A DNA stretch of 19,250 bases from an uncultured Veillonella sp. (GTDB lineage: Bacteria; Bacillota; Negativicutes; Veillonellales; Veillonellaceae), in assembly GCA_902477915.1 (NCBI GenBank), contig CABSJA010000034.1:1-19250 (forward strand), given 5' to 3'. The notes beneath the pieces are model-generated. The model saw only the letters and a program-made list of their open reading frames with translations, made no database searches and had not been told where the DNA came from. Below, one piece after another: positions 1 to 7,983 of the stretch. Position numbers and translations under genes: made by a program. The first letter of the stretch is position 1. Each line of letters begins with the position of its first letter.

Positions 1-985
1 ACATTTCAGCCAGTATTTTACGATATGATTCTAGCTCATTGTGAAAGCTTGTTACGGTATGAATTGTATTCACACGATTGCGCCAATATGCAGATTCAGG
101 GAGCCCCTTCATATACCAGCCTGCATGAGTTCGTATTTCCTTAACGGCCATACCCTCACCCTTATATTGACACAATAGATCAAAATGCTTTAACAACATG
201 TCGAGACGTTCAATATCAGTTGGCGCCGGTAACACTTCACCAGTCTCTAAATAATGGTGAATGCGATCGAAGATCCAAGGATTGCCCTGTGCACCACGGC
301 CTACCATTACCGCATCACATCCGGTTTCATCGAGCATGCGCTTCGCATCCTCTGGTTCCACGATATCCCCATTGCCAATAACTGGTACAGATACTGCCTC
401 TTTCACAGCCTTAATATAGGACCAGTCCGCATGACCACTGTACATTTGTTCCTTTGTACGACCATGAACAGCAATAGCTGCGACCCCTGTAGATTCGATG
501 CGCTTTGCAAAGTCTACTACATTGATGGATTCACTATCCCAACCAATGCGCATTTTCACCGTTACAGGTACATCGACAGCCTTAACTGCCGCTTCTGCTA
601 CGCGTGCCGCCAAATCAGGATTCTTCATAAGTGCAGAGCCATCCCCTGAGGAAACAACTTTTTTAACAGGACAACCCATATTGATATCTACAATATCTGC
701 CCCCGCATCAGCTACAACCTTTGCTCCGATGGCAATCGCCTCTGGATTAGAACCGAAGATTTGCATAGAAACAGGCCGTTCCACATCTTCAAGGCGCAAC
801 AATTCATGGGTGCGTTCATTTTTATATTTAATGCCCATAGCGCTTACCATTTCGGTACATACCAAGGCGGCGCCATGCTCTTTAGCAAGTAAACGATAGG
901 CAATGTCGCTAACCCCAGCCATTGGCGCTAATATGGCTTGTCCATCAATTTTGACGGATCCTATTTGCCATTGTTTATTGTTCAT
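1..985 (-). CDS. dusB: tRNA-dihydrouridine synthase (DusB family), 3' end just cut by window edge
   Basis: An FMN enzyme that reduces uridine to dihydrouridine in the D-loop of tRNA. The frame opens at the ATG at 985-983 and stays open for 328 codons to the window edge. The family is usually about 320-335 residues, so only the last few residues can be missing. Visible motifs are the N-terminal APMAGVSD (20-27), INMGCP with the catalytic cysteine at 105, then VKMRIGW, HGRT, GNGDI and GRGAQGNPW, which form the FMN/phosphate-binding half of the TIM barrel, followed by the helical C-terminal domain. The ribosome binding site is a GGGG run about 11 nt before the ATG. The gene follows coaX on the same strand, but a terminator hairpin ends only about 20 nt before its start. 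Bacillus has dusB after folK in the same neighbourhood. The family call is secure; the DusB subtype is inferred from context and length. Confidence 0.93.
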   Translation of the reverse strand, partial: MNNKQWQIGSVKIDGQAILAPMAGVSDIAYRLLAKEHGAALVCTEMVSAMGIKYKNERTHELLRLEDVERPVSMQIFGSNPEAIAIGAKVVADAGADIVDINMGCPVKKVVSSGDGSALMKNPDLAARVAEAAVKAVDVPVTVKMRIGWDSESINVVDFAKRIESTGVAAIAVHGRTKEQMYSGHADWSYIKAVKEAVSVPVIGNGDIVEPEDAKRMLDETGCDAVMVGRGAQGNPWIFDRIHHYLETGEVLPAPTDIERLDMLLKHFDLLCQYKGEGMAVKEIRTHAGWYMKGLPESAYWRNRVNTIHTVTSFHNELESYRKILAEM

Positions 986-1005
986 ATAATTCTATATCCC
1001 CTAAC

Positions 1006-1032
1006 AAAAAGGGTACAGCATAAGCTGTACCC
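1006..1032 (-). terminator. Intrinsic terminator after coaX, abutting dusB
   Basis: A perfect 9-bp stem, GGGTACAGC/GCTGTACCC (1011-1019 and 1024-1032), has a 4-nt loop. On the minus strand it is followed by five T residues (1010-1006). It ends about 20 nt before the dusB ATG. A TATAAT box on the minus strand at 1068-1073 lies between coaX and the hairpin, so the hairpin may instead sit inside a dusB leader. Confidence 0.8.
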
Positions 1033-1079
1033 AAATGTACACTACTTCGTTACATATACGTAACTATATTATAGTAGCA

Positions 1080-1847
1080 TTATTTATTTCTTTCGTAAAT
1101 AAGGCGTAAGCCTTCTAATGTAAGCATAGGCTCTACATGGTCAATGCAGTCTGTAGCGCTGCTGATAAGCTGTGCTAAACCACCTGTAGCCACAACAGTT
1201 ACTTGACCGCCCATTTCAGCTTTCATACGAGATACTAGACCATCTACTTGTCCTACGTAGCCATAAAACATACCAGATTGCATAGAAGATACGGTGTTGC
1301 GACAAATCACTTGACCAGGATCTCTGACATCTATACGTGGCAATTTAGCAGCCCGTTGGAATAAAGCCTCTGCAGAAATTGTAACGCCTGGAGTAATTAC
1401 ACCGCCCATATAATCGCCATTACCTTGAACCGCACAATAGGTTGTAGCCGTACCAAAGTCGATAATGATTAAATCCCCTTTATATTGTTCATGAGCTGCC
1501 ACAGCATTTACAATTCTGTCAGCCCCTACTTCACGAGGATTATCATACTTAATAGCAATACCAGTCTTTGTACCAGGTCCAACAATGAGAGGATTTACAT
1601 TAAAATAACGTAAACATACGCGCTCTAATGTAGGCATCAACGGTGGCACAACTGAGGAAATGATAATATCCTTAATATCTTTCACATTAACCTTGCGATC
1701 GTGGAAGAATAAGTTCATCATCAACATGCCATATTCATCGGTGGTCCGAACGCGATCCGTGGAAATACGCCAGTGACCTACAAGCTCTGTCTTGTCGTAT
1801 ACACCGAGAACAATATTGGTGTTCCCCACATCAATTACTAATAACAT
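1080..1847 (-). CDS. coaX: Type III pantothenate kinase
   Basis: Phosphorylates pantothenate, the first step of coenzyme A synthesis. CoaX is the ASKHA-fold type III enzyme, insensitive to CoA feedback and usually dependent on a monovalent cation. The 255-residue length is typical. Visible motifs are the N-terminal phosphate-binding DVGNTN (6-11), PREVGADRI (104-112) for pantothenate binding, IDFGTATT (129-136) with the catalytic aspartate at 130, and GGVITPGV (148-155). The ATG at 1845-1847 is preceded by TAGGAGG, in which TAG is the stop codon of birA, so the two genes are tightly linked. In Bacillus coaX directly follows ftsH; here birA and a reversed transporter gene lie between them. Confidence 0.97.
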   Translation of the reverse strand: MLLVIDVGNTNIVLGVYDKTELVGHWRISTDRVRTTDEYGMLMMNLFFHDRKVNVKDIKDIIISSVVPPLMPTLERVCLRYFNVNPLIVGPGTKTGIAIKYDNPREVGADRIVNAVAAHEQYKGDLIIIDFGTATTYCAVQGNGDYMGGVITPGVTISAEALFQRAAKLPRIDVRDPGQVICRNTVSSMQSGMFYGYVGQVDGLVSRMKAEMGGQVTVVATGGLAQLISSATDCIDHVEPMLTLEGLRLIYERNK

Positions 1848-1856
1848 GAATGCCTC

Positions 1857-2831
1857 CTATTTGCGCGGACGAATTGACACGTCCCCTGCCACAATACGTT
1901 TAACTGTCCCATCAGGGATTCTTACTAATAAGTTACCATCTTCATCAATATCTGTAGCTACCCCTTCATAGGTATTTCCTGGTGCTCTCACTTCAATTTC
2001 CTCACCAAGAGTTACCGATAATTGGCGCCATTCATTTAATGTTTCCTCAAAGCCACTATCGAGGACTTCATAATATTGATGTTCTAAGGATTCCAAAATA
2101 ATTTTAAAAGCTTCTGTCCGTTCAATATCAATGCCTTCCATTGTTAAGGACGTAGCAATTAACTTCAATTCTTCTGGTAGCTCTTCTTGTTTAGTCTTTA
2201 CATTGACACCTATGCCCATAACAATATAGGAAATTTCCTCCATAGAGCCGGACATTTCTGTCAAAATACCAACTAATTTACGACCATTTACAAGAATATC
2301 ATTTGGCCATTTAATACCCGCATCTGTAAGGCCCATTTTATGAAAAGCCTTTGTTAATGCCACGGCTGCCATCAATGTACACTTCGGTGCTTCTACTGGT
2401 GCAAAGTCAGGGCGTAAAATGAGACTAAACCATAGACCTTTTCCGAATGGAGAATACCATCCACGAGACAAACGACCGCGTCCAGCAGCCTGTTCCTCTG
2501 TAACAACAACAGTGCCTTCTTCTGCACCTTGTTGTGCTAAGCGACGAGCTTCTAGGTTTGTAGATTCGGTAGTGTCCATATAGACATACCGTTTGCCAAA
2601 TACATCTGTTTTTAAGATTTGCTTCATTGCTAATGGACTCAACAAATCAGGTTCCTCCAATAATCGATACCCCCTCTTGGTATAAGATTCTATTTTGTAG
2701 CCTTTTTGACGTAACGCCTTGATATGTTTCCAAATAGCTGTGCGCGAAACATGGCAGGCTTCGGACATATCTTGTCCCGATACGAAACTACCTTGGTTTT
2801 GTCTCAAGAATTCTAGCACTTCATCACGCAT
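1857..2831 (-). CDS. birA: Bifunctional biotin-protein ligase / biotin repressor BirA
   Basis: Makes biotinyl-AMP and attaches biotin to carrier proteins such as those of carboxylases and decarboxylases. With biotinyl-AMP bound it can also repress transcription. The 324-residue protein has an N-terminal winged helix-turn-helix (about 1-60; helices around 18-44 with VSRTAIWKHIKAL), so it is the regulator type, not the short ligase. The ligase domain shows TTEST (87-91), the biotinyl-AMP loop GRGRLSRGW (117-125), KWPND (174-178), GILTEM and MGIGVNV (205-211). A small C-terminal beta domain follows (about 275-324). The ATG is preceded by AAAGGGGC. A promoter and a palindrome of BirA-like half-sites lie just upstream, which suggests autoregulation. 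coaX follows directly. Confidence 0.96.
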   Translation of the reverse strand: MRDEVLEFLRQNQGSFVSGQDMSEACHVSRTAIWKHIKALRQKGYKIESYTKRGYRLLEEPDLLSPLAMKQILKTDVFGKRYVYMDTTESTNLEARRLAQQGAEEGTVVVTEEQAAGRGRLSRGWYSPFGKGLWFSLILRPDFAPVEAPKCTLMAAVALTKAFHKMGLTDAGIKWPNDILVNGRKLVGILTEMSGSMEEISYIVMGIGVNVKTKQEELPEELKLIATSLTMEGIDIERTEAFKIILESLEHQYYEVLDSGFEETLNEWRQLSVTLGEEIEVRAPGNTYEGVATDIDEDGNLLVRIPDGTVKRIVAGDVSIRPRK

Positions 2832-2849
2832 AGTTTAGAGCCCCTTTCT

Positions 2850-2869
2850 TTGTCAACCTAGGTTTACAA
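2850..2869. promoter_or_regulatory. Palindrome with BirA-like half-sites at the birA transcription start
   Basis: TTGTCAACC (2850-2858) and GGTTTACAA (2861-2869) form a 20-bp palindrome centred on CCTAGG, with a single mismatched pair. The published bacterial BirA signal uses the half-sites TTGTAAACC and GGTTTACAA, but 14-15 bp apart; here the spacer is 2 bp. It lies just downstream of the predicted birA -10 box, where a bound repressor would block initiation. The sequence match to the half-sites is direct; the function is inference. Confidence 0.45.
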
Positions 2870-2873
2870 TTCG

Positions 2874-2902
2874 ATTGTACAAGTGTACCCTATAAAATGC
2901 AA
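2874..2902 (-). promoter_or_regulatory. Predicted sigma-70 promoter of birA
   Basis: On the minus strand TTGCAT (2902-2897) is followed by a 17-bp spacer and TACAAT (2879-2874). This gives a start near 2867 and a leader of about 35 nt. Boxes and spacing are good; no experimental support. Confidence 0.55.
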
Positions 2903-2922
2903 GGATTATTTAAAATAATTAA

Positions 2923-2953
2923 TGGTATAATACATGTAGTATTAAGTTATACC
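2923..2953 (+). promoter_or_regulatory. Extended -10 promoter and nested inverted repeats upstream of the ThrE-type gene
   Basis: TGGTATAAT (2923-2931) is a perfect extended -10 element; no good -35 is visible. It is embedded in two nested inverted repeats: GGTATAA/TTATACC (2924-2930 and 2947-2953) and TAATAC/GTATTA (2928-2933 and 2939-2944, 5-nt centre). A protein bound there would cover the -10 box and start point. The repeats could also be chance in AT-rich DNA. Confidence 0.45.
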
Positions 2954-3002
2954 TTATGTAAAAGATAACAATAGTATAGTCTATCATTATCTGGGGAGAT
3001 AT

Positions 3003-4346
3003 ATGCAACAATTTACATTAGAAGAAAAAAATGAAGTTCTAGAGAACCCATTTATCCATATTCACAGAAAACTTGATGTTCTATTAAACATAGGCAAGTT
3101 ACTTATGGAATGTGGTGCTGATACAAATCGGATCATTGAGGAGATGTTAAAAGCTGCCACATTTATGGGTATTCCTCATAATTACTTAAACATTCATATT
3201 TCATATACCACCATCATGGTAAATCTATTACACAAAGAACGGTCCATAACGGTGTTCAGAAAAACACCAGTTCATGTTCCCAATATGGCCATGATCAATG
3301 CCGTATCTAAACTCACATGGCGCGCCTTCGAACGACATTACTCGCTCACAACCTATGAGCAGCTCATTTCAAAATTAGATTCTACTATTCCTGTATATCC
3401 TGATTGGATAAAGGGTATTGCATGTGCACTAGGTTCTGCAGGGCTCGCCTTTCTATATAGTGGTGATATGATAGCTTTTATAGTAACAATTATATGTTCT
3501 CTAATCGGCTATTTCACACGTACTCTATCCGTGCGTTTAGGCTGTAATGAGTATGTAGGTATTGCATTAGGTGGATTTGCCGCTATGGTTTCTGCCTACG
3601 GTTTCTATTCACATATTGAACAGGATTCATTAGTTTATGTTCTCGTATGCTGTACCTTATTTATGATTCCAGGCGTACCGCTTATTAATGCCGTCATTGA
3701 TACAATAAACAATCATATCCTATCGGGTATTACACGAGCCATTAGAACAATTCTCATCGTAGGTAGTATGACCTTAGGTATGGCCATGGCCTTATACTTT
3801 AGTCCAATGCCTGCATTTAGTTTTGTAGACATTAAACCTCATGTACTATCCATTGAACAGATTATAGGTTCTTTTATGGCCGCTGCGTCATTCGCTGTTT
3901 TATTTAACGCTCCTGTACGCCTCTTGCTCTCAATCGGTATTGGCGGGGTATTATGTGTCTTTATTCGTAATTTACTAGCTGTTGAATTGGGATTCTCTAT
4001 TGCCGGGGCCACCTTTGTAGGGGCCGCCGTGATGAGCATTATTTATGTAAAAGTTTCTACCTGGCTTAAAACATCTAGTACGATTATTATCGTTCCGTCT
4101 GCTATCGCATTAATGCCAGGGATTCTATATTATCGTTTTCTTTTCGATATGCTTCACATCAATGCACTCAATGAATCCGGCCTTGTTTATATGGTACAAA
4201 ATGGTGTAACAGGTATTTTAACTATCGTTGGCATCGCTGTCGGTGTGGCCATACCAAATGTATTAGCACAGAAATACTTAAAATCACTTAAGGAACGTCG
4301 CATACAAGAATATTTAGCAACCCGTCACATCAACGATGGACAATAA
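3003..4346 (+). CDS. ThrE-type threonine/serine exporter family membrane protein (fused YjjP-YjjB type)
   Basis: The only plus-strand gene. The 447 residues combine the two parts of the ThrE family. The N-terminal domain is soluble and YjjP-like (about 20-130), with LMECGADTNRI (34-44) and a HISYTTIMV segment. About ten hydrophobic segments follow (about 136-432), including the conserved IPGVPLINA region and, in the second half, the IVPSAIALMPGILYY segment typical of the DUF3815 part. In other bacteria the halves are separate proteins (YjjP and YjjB, implicated in succinate export in E. coli); in Corynebacterium the fused ThrE exports threonine and serine. The substrate here is unknown; a dicarboxylate would also fit an anaerobe that makes propionate via succinate. 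The ATG has GGGGAG 4 nt upstream. The gene is divergent from birA and convergent with ftsH. Confidence 0.85.
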   Translation: MQQFTLEEKNEVLENPFIHIHRKLDVLLNIGKLLMECGADTNRIIEEMLKAATFMGIPHNYLNIHISYTTIMVNLLHKERSITVFRKTPVHVPNMAMINAVSKLTWRAFERHYSLTTYEQLISKLDSTIPVYPDWIKGIACALGSAGLAFLYSGDMIAFIVTIICSLIGYFTRTLSVRLGCNEYVGIALGGFAAMVSAYGFYSHIEQDSLVYVLVCCTLFMIPGVPLINAVIDTINNHILSGITRAIRTILIVGSMTLGMAMALYFSPMPAFSFVDIKPHVLSIEQIIGSFMAAASFAVLFNAPVRLLLSIGIGGVLCVFIRNLLAVELGFSIAGATFVGAAVMSIIYVKVSTWLKTSSTIIIVPSAIALMPGILYYRFLFDMLHINALNESGLVYMVQNGVTGILTIVGIAVGVAIPNVLAQKYLKSLKERRIQEYLATRHINDGQ

Positions 4347-4380
4347 AAAGAGCTGGTCTCCAAGGAGATCAGCTCTTTTT
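4345..4380. terminator. Bidirectional intrinsic terminator between convergent thrE-type gene and ftsH
   Basis: The stem is GAGCTGGTCTC (4350-4360) with GAGATCAGCTC (4365-4375), one G-T pair and a 4-nt loop, flanked by A5 on the left and T5 on the right. It therefore ends transcripts from both strands. The left A run overlaps the stop codon of the plus-strand gene. Confidence 0.92.
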
Positions 4381-4396
4381 ATTTGGACAGTTTCCA

Positions 4397-6325
4397 TTAT
4401 TTAATTTCGTTAGAAGGTGTTTCACTAGGAGCTTCCACTGTAGAAGTGTGCTCATTAGCGTCAACAACCTCTGGTACTACAATACCTGCTGCTTCTAACG
4501 TAGCTTTAGGTTCCTCTATTTCAGGGGCTTTTGTTGTACCATATTTGTAAAGATTATCTACCGCTTTTGCATCGATTGTTTCTTCCTCTAATAAAGCATT
4601 TGCCATATCATGTAAGAATTTCTCGTTATCGCTAAGAAGTTTTGTTACATCTTTATAAGCATCTTCAACAATACGATGAATTTCAGTATCGATTTTTGCA
4701 GCAATTTCTTCACTGTAGTTGCGTTCATGGCCAAGGTTTTTACCTAAGAATACTTGTTCTTGTTGTTCACCAAATACGATTGGGCCAAGCTCATCACTCA
4801 TGCCCCAACGCGTTACCATGGCGCGCGCTGTATTCGTTACACTTTGAAGGTCACCAGAAGCACCTGTACTGATTTCATCCAAAATCAAGGCCTCTGCCAC
4901 ACGACCACCAAGAGCTACGCGAATATCCGCTAATAATTGAGATTTTGTTTTGTAGTTTTGTTCCTCTGTAGGAAGCATCATAGTGTAACCACCTGCTGCG
5001 CCACGAGGAATGATTGTTACCTTATGAACAGGATCTGCATGAGGCAACAAATGTGCCACAATGGCATGACCAGATTCATGGTACGCTGTTAACTTGCGAT
5101 CCTTATCACTCACAATGTGACTGCGGCGTTCAGGACCCATGCTAACCTTTTCACTAGCTTCTTCAACTTCAGCCATAGTGATTACTTTTTTGTTAAGACG
5201 AGCCGCTAATAGAGCCGCTTCGTTTAACAAGTTACTTAAGTCGGCACCAGTAAAGCCTGGTGTTTTCTTCGCAATTGTTTTCAAGTCTACATCGTCAGCT
5301 AACGGCTTGTTACGAGCGTGAACTTTTAAGATTGCTTCACGACCGCGTAAGTCTGGACGACCTACGATAACTTGACGGTCAAAACGACCTGGACGCAAGA
5401 GCGCTGGGTCAAGAATATCTGGGCGGTTTGTAGCTGCGATGGTAATAATACCTTCGTTGGCACCGAAGCCATCCATTTCAACGAGCAATTGGTTCAATGT
5501 TTGTTCACGTTCATCGTGACCACCACCAAGACCAGCACCACGTTGGCGACCTACCGCATCAATTTCGTCGATAAAGATGATACATGGCGCATTCTTTTTC
5601 GCTTGTGTGAAAAGATCACGCACACGAGATGCACCAACACCTACGAACATTTCTACGAAATCAGAACCGGAAATCGTAAAGAATGGTACACCTGCTTCAC
5701 CAGCAACAGCTTTAGCAAGCAATGTTTTACCTGTACCTGGAGGTCCCGCTAATAATACGCCTTTCGGAATTTTAGCACCGATAGCTGTAAATTTGCCTGG
5801 ATCCTTCAAGAATTCTACTACTTCTTCTAATTCTTGTTTTGCTTCTTCAGCACCTGCTACATCTTTAAAGCTAACCTTTACGTTACCTTCACCCATCAAT
5901 TTAGCACGGCTTTTACCAAAGTTCATCACTCGGCCACCGCCACCTTGTGTTTGTTGCATAATGAAGAAGAACAACACTACCAAGATGATAATAGGAATAG
6001 CAGAACCTAAAAGGCTCATCCACCAAGCTGGTTGCTCAGGTGGGGCTGCTGTAATTTCTACGCCATTATCTTGTAATGTTTTGATTAATGTTTCATCACT
6101 TGGCGCATAAGAATTGAATTCTGTTCCATTTTTTAGTTTACCTTTAATACCATGATCATTGGTAATCGTTACGGACTCAACCTTTTTCTGTTGTACTTGT
6201 TGAATAAATCCTGTGTAACTTAGTTCAGATTTATTCGCACTTTGACCAGAGAAAGCGTCAATGGCGATAACGAAAGCGGCAATGATAAGTAAATAAAGGA
6301 CGATATTTTTTGTAAATCGACCCAA
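4397..6325 (-). CDS. ftsH: ATP-dependent zinc metalloprotease FtsH
   Basis: A membrane-anchored AAA+ protease that forms hexamers and degrades misfolded membrane proteins and short-lived regulators. The 642 residues show membrane segment 1 (about 7-24), an extracytoplasmic domain (about 30-100), membrane segment 2 (about 103-123), Walker A GPPGTGKT (194-201), Walker B FIDEID (251-256), the SRH region with RPGRFDRQ (311-318), zinc site HESGH (416-420) and STGASGDL (486-493), the region of the third zinc ligand. The acidic tail after about residue 600 is low in complexity. The start is a TTG at 6325-6323, preceded by AAAGGGG at a 7-nt gap; no ATG in frame fits. A weak start codon behind a strong ribosome binding site may cap expression. 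It follows hpt, as in Bacillus. Confidence 0.98.
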   Translation of the reverse strand: MGRFTKNIVLYLLIIAAFVIAIDAFSGQSANKSELSYTGFIQQVQQKKVESVTITNDHGIKGKLKNGTEFNSYAPSDETLIKTLQDNGVEITAAPPEQPAWWMSLLGSAIPIIILVVLFFFIMQQTQGGGGRVMNFGKSRAKLMGEGNVKVSFKDVAGAEEAKQELEEVVEFLKDPGKFTAIGAKIPKGVLLAGPPGTGKTLLAKAVAGEAGVPFFTISGSDFVEMFVGVGASRVRDLFTQAKKNAPCIIFIDEIDAVGRQRGAGLGGGHDEREQTLNQLLVEMDGFGANEGIITIAATNRPDILDPALLRPGRFDRQVIVGRPDLRGREAILKVHARNKPLADDVDLKTIAKKTPGFTGADLSNLLNEAALLAARLNKKVITMAEVEEASEKVSMGPERRSHIVSDKDRKLTAYHESGHAIVAHLLPHADPVHKVTIIPRGAAGGYTMMLPTEEQNYKTKSQLLADIRVALGGRVAEALILDEISTGASGDLQSVTNTARAMVTRWGMSDELGPIVFGEQQEQVFLGKNLGHERNYSEEIAAKIDTEIHRIVEDAYKDVTKLLSDNEKFLHDMANALLEEETIDAKAVDNLYKYGTTKAPEIEEPKATLEAAGIVVPEVVDANEHTSTVEAPSETPSNEIK

Positions 6326-6370
6326 AAGATTACCCCTTTCAATAATAATTTTTAGTTGTATAAACGAATT

Positions 6371-6410
6371 GAGTACATCTCAATGAGAGATGCACTCATA
6401 TATTATATCA
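6371..6410 (-). promoter_or_regulatory. ftsH extended -10 promoter and 5' leader stem-loop
   Basis: On the minus strand TGATATAAT (6410-6402) is a perfect extended -10, with no clear -35. Immediately downstream is an 11-bp stem, GAGTACATCTC/GAGATGCACTC on the plus strand (6371-6381 and 6387-6397), whose single mismatch becomes a G-U pair in the minus-strand RNA. No T run follows it, so it is more likely a 5' leader hairpin than a terminator of hpt. Confidence 0.45.
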
Positions 6411-6415
6411 TATTT

Positions 6416-6961
6416 TTAATTTTGATACATTTCTTCCTTCAAAATACCGATATATGGTAAGTGACGATATTTTTCTGCGTAGTCTAAACCATAACCAATA
6501 ACAAAGTAATCAGGAATAATAAAGCCTACATAGTCAACATTTACGTCCATCTTACGGCGATCTGGTTTATTCAACAACGCTGCAAGGCGTACGCTTTTAG
6601 CACCACGAGCATGTAAATTTTCTAATAAATAATGTAATGTTGTACCAGTATCTACGATATCTTCAACAACAAGTACATGCTTACCCTCTACAGAGCGATC
6701 TAAATCTTTTAAAATTCGTACTACCCCTGTACTTGTTGTGCCGCTACCATAGCTAGAGCAAGAAATAAAGTCAAAACTTACATCTACACTATCATCAATA
6801 GCGCGTGCTAAGTCTGTAAAGAAAACGACAGCTCCCTTTAATACCCCTACAAGCACGACAGATTCATTTTTATAGTCTTCGCTAATTGCTTTACCCAACT
6901 CTGCTACACGAGCTTGTAATTGTTCCGCTGTATATAAAATCTCTTTTGCATCTTGATGCAT
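6416..6961 (-). CDS. hpt: Hypoxanthine phosphoribosyltransferase
   Basis: Salvages hypoxanthine (and usually guanine) with PRPP to IMP or GMP in the cytosol. The 181 residues match the family length. Visible motifs are VLVGVLKGAVVFF (36-48) with the conserved LKG loop, the SSYGSGT flexible loop (69-75), the PRPP-binding VVEDIVDTGTT (98-108), and a C-terminal DYVGFIIPDYFVIGYGLD region that binds the purine. The ATG at 6959-6961 has GGAGG upstream at a 7-8 nt gap. The tilS-hpt-ftsH order is the classic Firmicutes arrangement; in Bacillus TilS and HprT were reported to act together in controlling ftsH, so the order may be functional. Confidence 0.96.
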   Translation of the reverse strand: MHQDAKEILYTAEQLQARVAELGKAISEDYKNESVVLVGVLKGAVVFFTDLARAIDDSVDVSFDFISCSSYGSGTTSTGVVRILKDLDRSVEGKHVLVVEDIVDTGTTLHYLLENLHARGAKSVRLAALLNKPDRRKMDVNVDYVGFIIPDYFVIGYGLDYAEKYRHLPYIGILKEEMYQN

Positions 6962-6984
6962 CTATATGACCTCCACGATTCATA

Positions 6985-7983
6985 TTAATGTTCGCAATAT
7001 ACTTTTATTGTATCACATTGAGCGGTTACTTTTATACTTTTAATAGTGAAAGTTTTCTCTTCCCCGGTATTAACAATATCGAGTAATTGATCTTGATGAG
7101 CTGATGTCAGCGTTATATCTGAGTCCACAGCACTCACTAAGCGCTGCCATAAGCGCCGTTGTATTGCCAAAGATTCTTGTCGTAAGGCACGGCGAGATAA
7201 GCTCACCCCATCAGCACCTACAGTCACAAGTTTTTCAAAAGCTTGCTCCGTTAAATCAGACATAACTAGTAAATCTTCATGTACGGAATTTCCCAATCTA
7301 GCAATAGCATCTACTACATTAGGGTTAATAGCTTCTAACTCAGGTATAATACGATGCCGAATCCTATTTCGTTGGTATCGCACATCTTCATTCGTACAAT
7401 CAACACAATAGGAAATCCCCTTCACCTCTAAATAAGCCAGTAAGGTTTCTTTTGTAACCTCTAACAGCGGTCTAATTACAGGAGTAGCATATTCAGAGCT
7501 TACTACAGACATGCCGGCCAAACCATTTAATCCCGAACCTCTGATGATATGTGCTAGAATCGACTCTGCTTGATCATCCTTGTGATGAGCCACCGCAACA
7601 TAATCATAGTTTTCAGACTTTGCAACCTTTGTAAGCCATTGATACCGTACTTGACGCCCCATAGTTTCTTCAGACATTTTTTGTTCCTTGCTCAAGCGAG
7701 GCACATCAAATGTAGCAGAATAAAATGGTAGTCCTAAATCGTCTACTTGATGTTGGAGCCACAAAACCTCTTCCTTGCTTTCAGGACGAATGCAGTGATC
7801 TACGATAGCCACACCTAATTCATACGTTGTATGTCGATGTATGGCAATGTCTTTCAACAAATGCAATAGAGCCATTGAATCAGGTCCACCGGAGCATGCC
7901 ACTAAGATTCGACTATTTTCGGGAAATAGATTATGCGATTTTAAGGTGTGATTAACGGTTCGAACGAGTGCTTTCACATTCAC
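6985..7983 (-). CDS. tilS: tRNA(Ile)-lysidine synthase, short form
   Basis: Converts C34 of the CAU-anticodon tRNA(Ile) to lysidine using ATP and lysine, which makes it read AUA; normally essential. The P-loop SGGPDS is at 31-36, AHHKDDQAES and the following GSGLNGLAGM lie in the middle, and RNRIRHRIIP marks the tRNA-binding region. An in-frame ATG at 8004 exists, but the GTG at 7983 is preferred: GGAGG sits at 7997-7993, 9 nt before it, and nothing comparable precedes the ATG. A second GTG at 7977 is possible. The resulting 332 residues are far shorter than the Bacillus and E. coli enzymes (about 470 and 430), so the distal C-terminal domain is missing, as in Aquifex TilS. The start lies inside the end of ppx (32-nt overlap), implying coupled translation. 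Confidence 0.95.
   Translation of the reverse strand: MNVKALVRTVNHTLKSHNLFPENSRILVACSGGPDSMALLHLLKDIAIHRHTTYELGVAIVDHCIRPESKEEVLWLQHQVDDLGLPFYSATFDVPRLSKEQKMSEETMGRQVRYQWLTKVAKSENYDYVAVAHHKDDQAESILAHIIRGSGLNGLAGMSVVSSEYATPVIRPLLEVTKETLLAYLEVKGISYCVDCTNEDVRYQRNRIRHRIIPELEAINPNVVDAIARLGNSVHEDLLVMSDLTEQAFEKLVTVGADGVSLSRRALRQESLAIQRRLWQRLVSAVDSDITLTSAHQDQLLDIVNTGEEKTFTIKSIKVTAQCDTIKVYCEH

Noticed and set aside
254..899. Two plus-strand open frames of 131 and 133 codons at the left end
   Set aside because: They lie entirely opposite the dusB frame, whose translation shows the full set of Dus motifs; they lack ribosome binding sites and protein-like composition.
1011..1032. GTACAG...CTGTAC hairpin as a regulator operator
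   Set aside because: The T run directly after the stem on the minus strand and its position after coaX make a terminator the simpler reading.
5372..6110. Long plus-strand frames opposite ftsH (126 and 177 codons)
   Set aside because: They are antisense shadows of a highly conserved gene, with no ribosome binding sites and no recognisable motifs.
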